Below, piece by piece: positions 32,758 through 41,767 of a stretch of 46,925 nt of DNA. The position numbers and the translations under genes were made by a program. Position 1 is the first letter of the stretch. Each line of letters starts with the position of its first letter. Source of the stretch: Skermanella stibiiresistens SB22 (GTDB lineage Bacteria > Pseudomonadota > Alphaproteobacteria > Azospirillales > Azospirillaceae); contig NZ_AVFL01000041.1 in assembly GCF_000576635.1 (NCBI RefSeq), positions 1 to 46,925 on the forward strand, read 5' to 3'. The notes beneath the pieces are model-generated. The model worked only from the letters and a program-made list of their open reading frames with translations, ran no database searches and had not been told where the DNA came from.

Positions 32758-35367
32758 ATGACGATCATTACCCGCGACACCGTATTCGGCCGGCTCGGCG
32801 AGTTCTCGATGAAAAGCCTCCAGGGTGCCTTCGAGTTCGCGACCTTGCGCGGCGATACTTATATCGAACCGGTACACTGGCTTGATCGCTGGCTGCGTGC
32901 CGAGGACAGCGATGCTTCGCTGATCCTCGAGCGACTTCAGGTCCCGCGCGACGCCTTGCTGAAGGACATCGAAGCCGCGCTGTCGGGCATGGTCCGGGAA
33001 CGCTCCTCCAGGCTCGACTTCTCCCGTGAGCTTGAACTCGTCATGGAGCGGGGTTGGATCAGCGCGAGCCTGCTGTTCGGCCAATCCAAGATCCGCACCG
33101 GCCACTTGCTGCATGGCATGCTCGAGGACACGCGGTTGCGCCGGCTGGCCTGTGACATCTCACCGCTTCTCAAGCGGGTCGAGGCGTCGGCCATCGCGGA
33201 CCGCTTCGGCGACCTGACAAAAGGATCATCCGAAGAAAGCATCGATCTTCCCGGCGATGCCGCTCCGGTGGCGCCCGCACAGGTCGCCAGTCACGAGACG
33301 GCCTTGGGCCGATACGTCACCGACCTGACCGCGGAAGCGGAGGCCGGGCGGATCGACCCAGGGGCGGGCCGCGAACGCGAGATACGGCAGATCGTCGATA
33401 TCCTGATGCGGCGTCGGCAGAACAACCCAATGGTCGTCGGCGAAGCCGGTGTCGGCAAGACCGCCGTCGTGGAAGCCTTGGCCGCACGGATCGCCAAAGG
33501 CGACGTACCACCAGCACTGCGCGATGTAAGGCTGCTGTCGCTCGATCTCGCCGCCCTCCAGGCCGGAGCCTCGGCGAAGGGCGAGTTCGAGAACCGTCTG
33601 AAACAGGTGATCGCCGAGATCGGCAGATCGGCGAAGCCGATCGTCCTGTTCATCGACGAGGCGCATTCCCTGATCGGCGCGGGTGGGACCGCCGGAACGG
33701 GCGACGCCGCCAACCTGCTGAAGCCTGCCTTGGCGCGCGGGACCCTGCGCACAATCGCCGCCACGACCTGGGCGGAATACAAGAAGCATATCGAAAAGGA
33801 CCCAGCGCTGACCCGACGGTTCCAGGTCGTCCAGATCGACGAGCCGGACGAGGAGCGCGCCGTCGCCATGCTGCGCGGGATGGTCCCGGTCTTTGCGGAA
33901 CACCACGGGATCGCCGTGCTGGACGAGGCGGTCGTGGCGGCGGTCCGCTTTTCACATCGCTATATCCAGGGTCGCCAACTGCCGGACAAAGCCGTTTCAG
34001 TGCTGGACACGGCCTGCGCGAGGGTGGCGCTGAGCCAGAATGCGGTGCCGGCGGCGATCGAAGAGTCGATGCGGAGGATCGACGTTCTCGACACCGAACT
34101 GACGGCCCTGGCGGCGGAGCGGCGGGTCGGCCGTCTGGACGAAGCGCGGGAGGACCTGCTGTCCGCCCAACTGGTGGCGGAACGGTCGGCACTCGCGGGG
34201 CTCCAGGCCCGCCATGCCGAGGAGTCCGCCCTGGTCTCGCGGATCGTCGGGCTGGAAGCCCGTCTGCGCGACCGGGAATCGCTGGAAGAACTCGACCATC
34301 TCCGGGGACTGCGCGTCGACCTCGCGGCACTTCAGGGTGGTCGTCCCCTGGTGCTGCCCGCGGTCGATGAACAGGCCGTGGCAACCATAATCGAAAGCTG
34401 GACCGGTATCCCCGTCGGCCGGATGCTGTCCGACGAGATCGACGCGGTCCTGACTTTGGCCGATACGCTGAAGCGCCGCGTGGTCGGCCAGGACCACGCG
34501 CTCGACGCCATCGCGAGACGGTTGGAGACCGCGCGCGCCGGCCTGGGCGACCCGTCCAAGCCCAAGGGCGTGTTCCTGCTGGTCGGTCCATCCGGCGTCG
34601 GCAAGACGGAAACCGCCCTGGCGCTGGCGGAGAGCCTGTTCGGCAGCGACGACAACGTCGTCACGATCAACATGTCGGAGTTCCAGGAGGCGCACACGGT
34701 TTCGACATTGAAAGGCTCGCCGCCGGGCTATGTCGGATATGGCGAAGGCGGGCGCCTGACCGAAGCGGTGCGCCGCAAGCCCTACAGCGTCGTCCTGCTC
34801 GACGAGATCGAAAAGGCGCATCCCGATGTCCACGAGGTTTTCTTCCAGGTCTTCGACAAGGGCTGGATGGAAGACGGCGAAGGCCGGCGGATCGACTTCC
34901 GCAATACGATCATCCTGCTGACGTCGAATGTCGGGTCCGACCTCATGCTGCGGCTGTGCGAGGATGCCATGCGGCTGCCGGCGCCCGAGGACCTTTCCCG
35001 CGCCCTGCGCGATCCCCTGCTGGAGGTATTCCCGGCGGCACTGCTCGGCCGCCTCTCGGTCGTCCCGTATTATCCGCTGACGGACGCGATGCTCGATCGC
35101 ATCATCGGCCTGCGTTTGGATGCCATCCGAAACCGCATCGAAGCGAGCCGGAATGCGCCGTTCACCTATGCCGAGACGCTGGTCGGCCATATCCGCGCCC
35201 GCTGCGACGAGGTTGAAAGCGGAGGAAGGATGATCGACGCCATCCTGACCGGAACGCTTCTGCCGGACATCAGCCGGGAGATCCTGAGACGACTGCGCGA
35301 CCGGCAGCCGCTGACCGGCATCCATGTCGGCGTGGAACGGGGGGAACTGCGCTACGAGTTCAGTTAG
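32758..35367 (+). CDS. tssH: T6SS sheath-recycling AAA+ ATPase TssH (ClpV)
   Basis: This 869-residue ClpB-type double AAA+ protein disassembles contracted sheath. The N-terminal domain (residues 1-150, SLQGAFEFATLRGDTYIEPVHWL) is the ClpV version that binds TssC. D1 has Walker A GEAGVGKTA (about 227) and Walker B VLFIDEAHSLIGAGG (about 296). A middle domain is followed by D2 with Walker A GPSGVGKTETALALAE (about 609) and Walker B VLLDEIEKAHPDV (about 680). The gap from the kinase gene is 147 bp without a clear promoter. No truncation was seen. Confidence 0.92.
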   Translation: MTIITRDTVFGRLGEFSMKSLQGAFEFATLRGDTYIEPVHWLDRWLRAEDSDASLILERLQVPRDALLKDIEAALSGMVRERSSRLDFSRELELVMERGWISASLLFGQSKIRTGHLLHGMLEDTRLRRLACDISPLLKRVEASAIADRFGDLTKGSSEESIDLPGDAAPVAPAQVASHETALGRYVTDLTAEAEAGRIDPGAGREREIRQIVDILMRRRQNNPMVVGEAGVGKTAVVEALAARIAKGDVPPALRDVRLLSLDLAALQAGASAKGEFENRLKQVIAEIGRSAKPIVLFIDEAHSLIGAGGTAGTGDAANLLKPALARGTLRTIAATTWAEYKKHIEKDPALTRRFQVVQIDEPDEERAVAMLRGMVPVFAEHHGIAVLDEAVVAAVRFSHRYIQGRQLPDKAVSVLDTACARVALSQNAVPAAIEESMRRIDVLDTELTALAAERRVGRLDEAREDLLSAQLVAERSALAGLQARHAEESALVSRIVGLEARLRDRESLEELDHLRGLRVDLAALQGGRPLVLPAVDEQAVATIIESWTGIPVGRMLSDEIDAVLTLADTLKRRVVGQDHALDAIARRLETARAGLGDPSKPKGVFLLVGPSGVGKTETALALAESLFGSDDNVVTINMSEFQEAHTVSTLKGSPPGYVGYGEGGRLTEAVRRKPYSVVLLDEIEKAHPDVHEVFFQVFDKGWMEDGEGRRIDFRNTIILLTSNVGSDLMLRLCEDAMRLPAPEDLSRALRDPLLEVFPAALLGRLSVVPYYPLTDAMLDRIIGLRLDAIRNRIEASRNAPFTYAETLVGHIRARCDEVESGGRMIDAILTGTLLPDISREILRRLRDRQPLTGIHVGVERGELRYEFS

Positions 35368-35533
35368 GGCTTATGCGCGGCAGGACGGGGATTGGCTATG
35401 TTACCGGCGTAACCGTCTTTCGCCATGCTGACATGCGACGGTAGCTTGAAACGACGATGATCCGAAGTCACACGAGGCAAGCGGATGGCCCCAAGGCTGG
35501 GCCGCCGCGAAAGATGCAAGGTGACACAAGATC

Positions 35534-36592
35534 ATGCGAACCGGTTTCGGAACGAGCGTCGAACGTCCCCGTCTGCGGTCGGTCGGCGCCCCTCCCCGGC
35601 AGGATGGCGGACGGCATCCATCACCGCCCCCATCACCACACAGGCGGGTCAATCTCGCGGGTGTCGATCTCAATCTGCTGGTGGCGCTCGAGGCGCTGCT
35701 GGCGGAGCGCAACGTAACGCACGCGGCCGACCGGGTCGGTCTGAGCCAGCCGGCGATGAGCCGCGCATTGGGCCGGCTGCGAGGCTTGTTCGATGACGAG
35801 TTGCTGGTGCGATCGTCCTCCGGCCTTGTCCCGACCGCGCGCTCCGAACAACTGGCGGCCGAACTGCCCGATGCCTTGAATATGCTGCGCAGTCTGCTGG
35901 CATCGCGGGAAACGGCGCCGGGATCGTGGGAAGCCACGGTCAACATCGACCTGCCCGATCATCAAGCGCTGGATCTGTTGCCACGGCTGCTCCCCCGGTT
36001 GCGGGAAGCGGCGCCGGACGTCACCGTCGTCACCGCCCCTCTCGGCACCCGGACGCTGCGGGGCCTTGAAAGCGGGTCCGTCGATCTCGCTGTCGGTCAG
36101 CTCACGACCACTCCCTTCGGCTTCTACCGCCGCACCATCCTGACCGATCAATTCGTCTGCCTGCTGCGCGCGGATCACCCGGCACTCCAAGGCGGGACGC
36201 CGGAGGCGGAACGCTTGGCCGGCCTCCGCCATGTCGTGATAGCACCTCCGGCCCTTGAAGAGCCTGGCCTCGTCTACGATAGCGTCGCTATGTTGGAAGT
36301 ACCCGACCCCAGCCCGGTCGCGGTCCAGAATACGATGGCGGCGGCGATGCTGGTAGCCGAAGCCGACATGGTCCTGACTATCCCGCGCCGGACCGCGACC
36401 CGCATCGCGCGGATGCTGCCGCTGGCCGTCACGGCACCCCCGGCGCCCCTGCCCGCCTACGAGCTGTCGCTGGTGTGGCACGAGCGTCTTCACCGCGATC
36501 CCCACTATGCGTGGCTGCGCGGCGAGCTGGCGGCCTGCCTGACCCCAGCGACGGGGAATACCGACGCCCGTCCCCTCGCCGGAGCCGCGTGA
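35534..36592 (+). CDS. LysR-type transcriptional regulator
   Basis: This regulator is up to 352 residues, with an N-terminal winged helix (VDLNLLVALEALLAERNVTHAA, LSQPAMSRALGRLRGLFDDELLVR) and a C-terminal effector-binding domain that resembles the NodD/DntR branch (ITV-type strand, VDLAVGQLTTTPFGFYRRTIL and RADHPALQ). The first 40 residues are proline- and arginine-rich and unlike the family, so the true start may lie downstream of 35534; no in-frame ATG with a good ribosome site was found. The gene sits between tssH and vgrG in the same direction, which is unusual, and may control vgrG or the neighbouring operons. Confidence 0.82.
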   Translation: MRTGFGTSVERPRLRSVGAPPRQDGGRHPSPPPSPHRRVNLAGVDLNLLVALEALLAERNVTHAADRVGLSQPAMSRALGRLRGLFDDELLVRSSSGLVPTARSEQLAAELPDALNMLRSLLASRETAPGSWEATVNIDLPDHQALDLLPRLLPRLREAAPDVTVVTAPLGTRTLRGLESGSVDLAVGQLTTTPFGFYRRTILTDQFVCLLRADHPALQGGTPEAERLAGLRHVVIAPPALEEPGLVYDSVAMLEVPDPSPVAVQNTMAAAMLVAEADMVLTIPRRTATRIARMLPLAVTAPPAPLPAYELSLVWHERLHRDPHYAWLRGELAACLTPATGNTDARPLAGAA

Positions 36593-36653
36593 AGCCGCCG
36601 CCCGGCGGCCTCGGACCAAATCGATCCTCAATCCGAAACGGGAGCATAACGCC

Positions 36654-38606
36654 ATGCCCTACCCGGCCACATCAGGCAACCTTCTGGCCGACAACCGCTA
36701 TGCGGAGTTGACCTCGCCGGCACTCGACGCACGGAAAATCAAGCTCAGGTGGATGAAGGGTGAGGAACGGATCGGCGAACCGTTCCTGTTCGAAGCCAAG
36801 ATCATCAGCAGCGACCCGATCAGGGAGTTGTCCCCCCTGATCGGACAGCCCGCCACGACGGCCCTGAAGCTGGCAGGAGGGAATACACGCTACTTCAACG
36901 GCCTCATCACGCGATGCCGCTACGTCGGCATCGACGATACCCAGCGGACGAACTACCTGCTGGAAATCCGGCCCTGGCTGTGGCTGCTCGACCAGCGGCG
37001 AAACTCGCGGATATTCCAGAACAAGCCGACGCTGGAAATCGTCAGGACCATCTTCGCCGATCATCCGCAAGCGGCCTTCATCGACCGGACGAAGCCAAGC
37101 GGCCTGCCGCCGCTGGAATATTGCGTGCAGCATGAAGAGTCGGACCTTGCCTTCGTCAGCCGGCTGCTGGAGCGGGAAGGCATCTATTACCACTTCGATC
37201 ATTCCGCGGACCGCCACGAACTCGTCCTGGTCAACGACACGTCGACCCACAAGCCCTGCGATCCGGAAGAGATCGACACCCACCTGAACCTGAAGAACCC
37301 GGGCATCCGCGACGACATCATCTGGGAATGGCAGGAGGAAGCGGCCCTTATCCCGACCCAGGTGATGCTGAACGACTACGACTTCGAGAAGCCGAATGCC
37401 GATCTCAAGCGGATCTGCCCGGTCGCCGGGGCGGCACCCGGCAAACGCGAGACCTACCATTATCCAGGCACCTACCGGTCGCTGTCCGAGGGACAGGTGC
37501 TGGCACGGCTTCGCGCCGAGGAAATCGCCTGCCGGGAATCCCGCGTCACGGTTTCGGGGAATCTTCGGCCGCTCAAGCCCGGCTATGTCTTCAAGGCGGC
37601 CAACCCCTTCGACGTGACCGAAGGCGCCGGCACCCGGCAGGCCAGGAAACGCTATCTGGTGGTCGGCGTGACCTTCGAAATCCAGGGAGAGGGCGGCACC
37701 CGCGAGGACGGCGACCACGATCGCTGGTTCCTGTACCGGAGCCGGGTCGAGGCCCTGACGGCAACCACTCCCTATCGGCCTCCCCCGCGGACCCCCGCAC
37801 CGGTGATCGCCGGACCGCAGACGGCACTCGTCGTCGGCCATCCCGGCGAGGAGATCACGACCGACCGCTTCGGCCGCATCAAGGTGCGGTTCCACTGGGA
37901 CCGCTATGGCAAGAAGGACGCCAACAGCTCCTGCTGGGTCCGTGTCGCCCAAAGCCTTGCGGGACAAGGATGGGGCGGACTGGTGACGCCGCGCGTCGGG
38001 CAGGAAGTCGTCGTCGCCTTCGAAGGCGGCTGCCCGGACCGTCCGCTGGTGATCGGCGCGGTCCATAACCAGACAAACATGCCGGCCGCCAACCTGCCGC
38101 GCGATGCGACGCGCTCCACCTTCAAGACCCGGACGTCACCCGACGGGCTCGGTGCCGGCAACGAACTGAGGTTCGAGGACCGTCGTGGAGCGGAGCACGT
38201 CTATCTCAAGGCGCAACGCAACCATGTGGTCGATGTGACGAACCTGTACGCGGTGGATGCCGGCGGAAGCGCTACGATCACGTCGAAGACCCGCACCGTT
38301 CTGGAAGGGGCCATGGTGCCGGGCGGCGCCATGGGCAGCAGGATCGAAGTGACGCCCCAGGGAATAGCATTGCGCGTGACCGGCCCGACGGGCGTTCAAA
38401 GCCTCGTGCTGGGACCGGACGGGATCACACTGGAAGGTCTGACGATCAAGCTGATTTCCAAGGGAATGATCCTCACGAAACCCGTGCCGCTGCCCCTGCC
38501 CCCGCCGATCGCGGCGGCGTTCGAAGCAACCCAAATCCCTCTGGTCGCGAAGGCCCGCACGGAAGCCCAGTTGGATGCCGCCGAGGCCGAGCGCGACCGG
38601 ACCTGA
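36654..38606 (+). CDS. vgrG: T6SS spike protein VgrG (TssI)
   Basis: This 650-residue protein has a gp27/gp44-like base: FNGLITRCRYVGIDD, LLEIRPWLWLLDQRRNSRIF, YCVQHEESDLAFVSRLLEREGIYYHF. A gp5-like OB fold follows with GEEITTDRFGRIKVRFHWDR and WVRVAQSLAGQGWGGL, and then a repetitive beta-helix needle. The C-terminal tail after about 600 is short, proline-rich and then charged (KARTEAQLDAAEAERD), with no recognisable effector domain. GGGAG is present 11 bases upstream. It is followed by a terminator and a convergent toxin-like gene. Confidence 0.92.
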   Translation: MPYPATSGNLLADNRYAELTSPALDARKIKLRWMKGEERIGEPFLFEAKIISSDPIRELSPLIGQPATTALKLAGGNTRYFNGLITRCRYVGIDDTQRTNYLLEIRPWLWLLDQRRNSRIFQNKPTLEIVRTIFADHPQAAFIDRTKPSGLPPLEYCVQHEESDLAFVSRLLEREGIYYHFDHSADRHELVLVNDTSTHKPCDPEEIDTHLNLKNPGIRDDIIWEWQEEAALIPTQVMLNDYDFEKPNADLKRICPVAGAAPGKRETYHYPGTYRSLSEGQVLARLRAEEIACRESRVTVSGNLRPLKPGYVFKAANPFDVTEGAGTRQARKRYLVVGVTFEIQGEGGTREDGDHDRWFLYRSRVEALTATTPYRPPPRTPAPVIAGPQTALVVGHPGEEITTDRFGRIKVRFHWDRYGKKDANSSCWVRVAQSLAGQGWGGLVTPRVGQEVVVAFEGGCPDRPLVIGAVHNQTNMPAANLPRDATRSTFKTRTSPDGLGAGNELRFEDRRGAEHVYLKAQRNHVVDVTNLYAVDAGGSATITSKTRTVLEGAMVPGGAMGSRIEVTPQGIALRVTGPTGVQSLVLGPDGITLEGLTIKLISKGMILTKPVPLPLPPPIAAAFEATQIPLVAKARTEAQLDAAEAERDRT

Positions 38607-38660
38607 AAACGACACCGGCGCCAGTTTCGGCCACGAGCTTCAAGCGACGGCATAGGTTGT

Positions 38661-38690
38661 GAAGGCGGCATGGGAACCCATGCCGCCTTC
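38661..38690. terminator. Bidirectional terminator hairpin after vgrG
   Basis: GAAGGCGGCATGGG and CCCATGCCGCCTTC form a perfect 14-bp inverted repeat with a 2-base centre between convergent vgrG and the toxin-like gene. The loop would open to at least 4-6 bases in RNA. No T run follows, as is common in high-GC genomes. Confidence 0.75.
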
Positions 38691-38699
38691 CACCGCCGG

Positions 38700-39173
38700 C
38701 TAATATGCGTCGGCCGGGTAACAGGTCACGATCTTGTACCCACCCTTGCCGTCCGTATCGACAACCGCGGTCAGAGACCGGAGTTTGCCGTTCCGGCATT
38801 CCGCGTAGGCGCCTTGAACACCCATGGTCCCTTCCGCGATCCGGACGGTAATGGATGACGACCCGACGGATACGTTCGCCAGACTGATCCGTTCCTTCTT
38901 CTTCGAGGACTTGATCCGCTCGAGATCGCGCTTGCCATTCGACGTCTTGAAATAAGCGGAGAGTGCCGCGTTCTGATCGCTGGGGGATTTGAAAGACGAA
39001 AACCTCGCTCCAACCCGGATATCACCCCTGAAGCGGGCGATCAGTTCGGCATCGCTCTTGTCGGCGTGCCGTTCGCGCGAATGCATCGGCACCCCACGTT
39101 GCGATAGAGCGCCTTCCGACTTGTCGAGTATCCGCTCGGCATCTTTATTCTTGAATGTGGTGGAGGGTGGCAT
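38700..39173 (-). CDS. RNase A-like (CdiA C-terminal type) toxin domain protein, candidate T6SS effector
   Basis: This 157-residue protein, with AAGGA eight bases upstream of its ATG, shows a pattern I recognise from the bacterial RNase A-like toxin domain found at the C-terminus of CdiA-type proteins: a His followed by KSDAEL(I)ARF (His36, Lys39), FSSFKSPSDQNAALSAYF, a variable basic middle (around SSKKKERIS) and the terminal GYKIVTCYP (145-153). The His, Lys, Thr and Tyr expected in such sites are all present. There is no signal peptide, PAAR, MIX or RHS part. It is convergent with vgrG. No immunity-type gene abuts it on either side. The assignment rests on pattern memory only. Confidence 0.62.
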   Translation of the reverse strand: MPPSTTFKNKDAERILDKSEGALSQRGVPMHSRERHADKSDAELIARFRGDIRVGARFSSFKSPSDQNAALSAYFKTSNGKRDLERIKSSKKKERISLANVSVGSSSITVRIAEGTMGVQGAYAECRNGKLRSLTAVVDTDGKGGYKIVTCYPADAY

Positions 39174-39314
39174 TCCAATTTTCCTTTTTTAACGGTCGCC
39201 ATCATTGGGATTGCGGGCGTGTGGGCGCGGGCATTTCGAGGAGGAGATTCGCCGAAAGCATCAAGCCCGGCGTCGCGTTCGAGGAAGCAACGCCGACACT
39301 TGGCGTTCCGGGGG

Positions 39315-40088
39315 TCAGGCGATCAGGAAGTTGGCTTCGGTGAACTCAGTCGCCTGGAGACCGACGAACATGATTTCGCCGACATTTTCCCCCAGATGGA
39401 GCACGGTCCCGAACACCTCCTGGCTTAGATTGGCCAGCGGGTTGAACTCAGGCCCGAAGCCGCCGAGATCGACGATATCCTGGGTCCCGTCGAAATCCAG
39501 GATCACGTCGGCGCCCGCGGCATCGGGCCGGAAGACGAACCTGTCTGCTCCGCCGAAACCAATCAGCAGGTCGGTGTCGGCGCCGCCCTCGATCGTGTCG
39601 GCGCCATTGCCGCCGATGATCACGTCGTTTCCGGCATCGCCGACCAGGATGTCCGGCGCGTGGTCCCCGAGCCCCAGGTCGGCGACCCCCCTGATCAGGT
39701 CGTCGCCGGCGCCACCGAAGATCGTGTCGGCGGCGACATCGCCGCCACGCAGATCATCGTTGCCGCCCTCGCCGAAGACGCGGTCGCCGGTCGGGTCGTT
39801 CCAGACGACCACATCGGCGCCTTCGCCGCCGTAGACCACGTCGGCCCCGGCCATCCCGCCGACATTGTCATCGCCTTCGCCGCCGTAGATGACGTCGTCG
39901 CCGAGACCGGTGGTGATCGTGTCGTTCCCGATGCTGCCATCGATGGTGTCGTTGCCGTCGCCGCCGTCGAGGGTGTCGTCACCCTCGAGACCGATGATGA
40001 GGTCGGAACCGGCGAGACCTTGGATCATGTCGGCTTCGGGAGTGCCGATCAGGAAATCGTCCGCGTCCGTGCCAAGAATGTCAGTCAT
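39315..40088 (-). CDS. RTX (hemolysin-type calcium-binding repeat) protein
   Basis: This 257-residue acidic protein starts MTDILGTDADDFLIGTPEAD with GGAG six bases upstream; the open frame extends to 40325, but that stretch is not coding-like. It carries tandem nonapeptide repeats of the GGxGxDxUx type (for example GLEGDDTLDGGDGNDTIDG, YGGEGDDNVGG, GGAGDDLIRG, GGNGADTIEGG), which bind calcium as a beta-roll. A C-terminal block resembles the peptidase M10 serralysin C-terminal/RTX export region (FGGADRFVFRPDAAGADVILDF). Such proteins leave by type I secretion. No exporter gene or catalytic domain is visible here, so function is unknown. Confidence 0.85.
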   Translation of the reverse strand: MTDILGTDADDFLIGTPEADMIQGLAGSDLIIGLEGDDTLDGGDGNDTIDGSIGNDTITTGLGDDVIYGGEGDDNVGGMAGADVVYGGEGADVVVWNDPTGDRVFGEGGNDDLRGGDVAADTIFGGAGDDLIRGVADLGLGDHAPDILVGDAGNDVIIGGNGADTIEGGADTDLLIGFGGADRFVFRPDAAGADVILDFDGTQDIVDLGGFGPEFNPLANLSQEVFGTVLHLGENVGEIMFVGLQATEFTEANFLIA

Positions 40089-40421
40089 TGTTCGCTCCAG
40101 ATGATGCTTGGGTCGTGTCGTGCGAAGTCCGCTCGAGGCGGGGAGATGACGGCCCTCCGGCGGTTCCAGCGGACGGGAATGCCGGGCGCCGTTCCTCCGC
40201 CGATCAGAAAAGCACCCCCATGTTTCCGTACGGCTTCGATTTCCGACGGTTGCGTTACCGTTGAAACTCCGCGATCCCGCGACGCCTGGCGTTTCATCCG
40301 TAATACTTCTCGCGGGATCGGACATCAGGGTGAAACGCCGGACTGGTCATCTGGGCCGATCGACGATCCAGCGTCGCGACGCGGATCGTCCAAGGATCGC
40401 CATCAAGGAGCTTTTTCAGCG
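40089..40421. other. Intergenic region between the divergent RTX and P450 genes, with an 11-bp inverted repeat
   Basis: This 333-bp gap holds the promoters of both divergent genes. It contains a perfect inverted repeat, CGATCCCGCGA at 40272-40282 and TCGCGGGATCG at 40310-40320, with a 27-base AT-richer centre. The arms could pair or could be two half-sites of a regulator. AAGGAG precedes the P450 start. No gene was recognised. Confidence 0.5.
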
Positions 40422-41657
40422 ATGAGTGCCACAGTCCGGGACGACGTCGTCAAAACCGCGTCCCCCTTGTTCAATCCCCGTGACCCGGAGTTCATCCGGA
40501 ACCCCTATCCGACCTATCACCGGCTGCGCCGTCAGGGTTCGCTCCAGTGGAACGCCGCTGGAAACCATTGGATCGCGACCAGCCACGCCGTCTGCGCGTC
40601 GATCCTGAAAGACCGTCGGTTCGGCCGGCGCTATGAGGCCATGGTCGAGAACATCTACGGCCGCGGCATGATGGGCGAGACCTGCTTCCGCCTGCTGGGC
40701 ATGACGATGCTGATGCAGGAACCCCCGGCTCACACGCGCCAGCGCGGACTGGTCTCCCAGGTGTTCTCGGCGCGGCGCGTCGGGCTTCTGAGACCTAGGG
40801 TCCGCGCGCTGGTGTCCGAATTGCTCGACGGGCTGGAGCCGCGCGGCACCATGGACGTGATCCGCGACTTCGCGCACATCCTGCCGGTGACCGTAATCTG
40901 CGACATGCTGGGAGTTCCGGAGGAGGATCGCTGGCTTTTCGCCGACTCCGCCACCATCAGCACCCGGATGCTCGATCCGGTTCCGATGAACGCCCTGGAA
41001 CTCCACGAAGCCAATGCCATGTTCGAGGAGCAAGGCGCCTATTTCACCGATCTGTTCGAACGCCGCCGCCGAGACCCCGGAGACGACCTGATCTCCGCGC
41101 TGATCAAGGTCGGCGACGAGGGTGGGCTGACGACCGACGAGTTGCTGGCGAATGTCTGGCTGCTCTTCGCCGCCGGTCATGAGACGACCCGCAACCTGAT
41201 CGGCAACGGGTTGCTGGCGCTGCACGCCCAGCGGAACGCGCTCCGTCGCCTCCAAGCCGATCCGACCCTGATCCCAGCGGCCGTCATCGAATTGCTGCGT
41301 TATGACTCGCCGGTACAGTATGTCGGGCGCCTCGCGTTCGAGGATGTCCAGATCGGCGAGGCGACGATTCGAAAGAACCAGATTGTCCTGTGCCTGGTGG
41401 GTGCCGGCAACCGTGATCCCGCAGTGTTTCCCGATCCCGATCAAATCCGTCTCGATCGGTTGGACAACAAGCCCTTGTCATTCGGCGGCGGTATCCACCA
41501 CTGCCTTGGCGCCCAGCTCACCCAGATCGAGGGCCAGGAAGCGCTCGCCGGCATCCTCGGCCGGCTGCCGGGGATGCGCCTGCGCGACGCGGACCATCCA
41601 TCGTGGCAGCCCAACTTCGCGATCCGCGGGCTGAGGACACTGCCAGCGAGCTGGTAG
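40422..41657 (+). CDS. Cytochrome P450
   Basis: This soluble bacterial P450 has 411 residues; the ATG at 40422 is preceded by AAGGAG, and the upstream open frame is antisense to the RTX region. Motifs: I-helix AGHETT (residues 251-256), ExxR at 290-293 (ELLR), the PERF-like region DPDQIRLDRLDNKPL, and the haem ligand loop FGGGIHHCLG with Cys361. The sequence around ARVGLLRPRVRALVSELLDGL and CDMLGVPEEDR is typical of the class I CYP groups in soil bacteria. It needs a ferredoxin and reductase encoded elsewhere. Substrate cannot be predicted. Confidence 0.92.
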   Translation: MSATVRDDVVKTASPLFNPRDPEFIRNPYPTYHRLRRQGSLQWNAAGNHWIATSHAVCASILKDRRFGRRYEAMVENIYGRGMMGETCFRLLGMTMLMQEPPAHTRQRGLVSQVFSARRVGLLRPRVRALVSELLDGLEPRGTMDVIRDFAHILPVTVICDMLGVPEEDRWLFADSATISTRMLDPVPMNALELHEANAMFEEQGAYFTDLFERRRRDPGDDLISALIKVGDEGGLTTDELLANVWLLFAAGHETTRNLIGNGLLALHAQRNALRRLQADPTLIPAAVIELLRYDSPVQYVGRLAFEDVQIGEATIRKNQIVLCLVGAGNRDPAVFPDPDQIRLDRLDNKPLSFGGGIHHCLGAQLTQIEGQEALAGILGRLPGMRLRDADHPSWQPNFAIRGLRTLPASW

Positions 41658-41767
41658 TCGGCCCCTCAGCAGGAACGGTGGGCGGCACGATCCCGCAAAC
41701 GACGCCGCACCCAGCCCATGCCGCCGGGCGCGGCCGGCGGCACTCGGGAAACAACGGCGGCGTGGCT

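Noticed and set aside
40089-40325. N-terminal extension of the RTX protein to 40325
   Set aside because: The extra residues are non-conserved and Arg-rich, and the ATG at 40088 has a good ribosome site and begins with the typical RTX start.
39660-40421. N-terminal extension of the P450 to 39660
   Set aside because: It would run antisense through the RTX repeats; the ATG at 40422 gives the normal P450 length.
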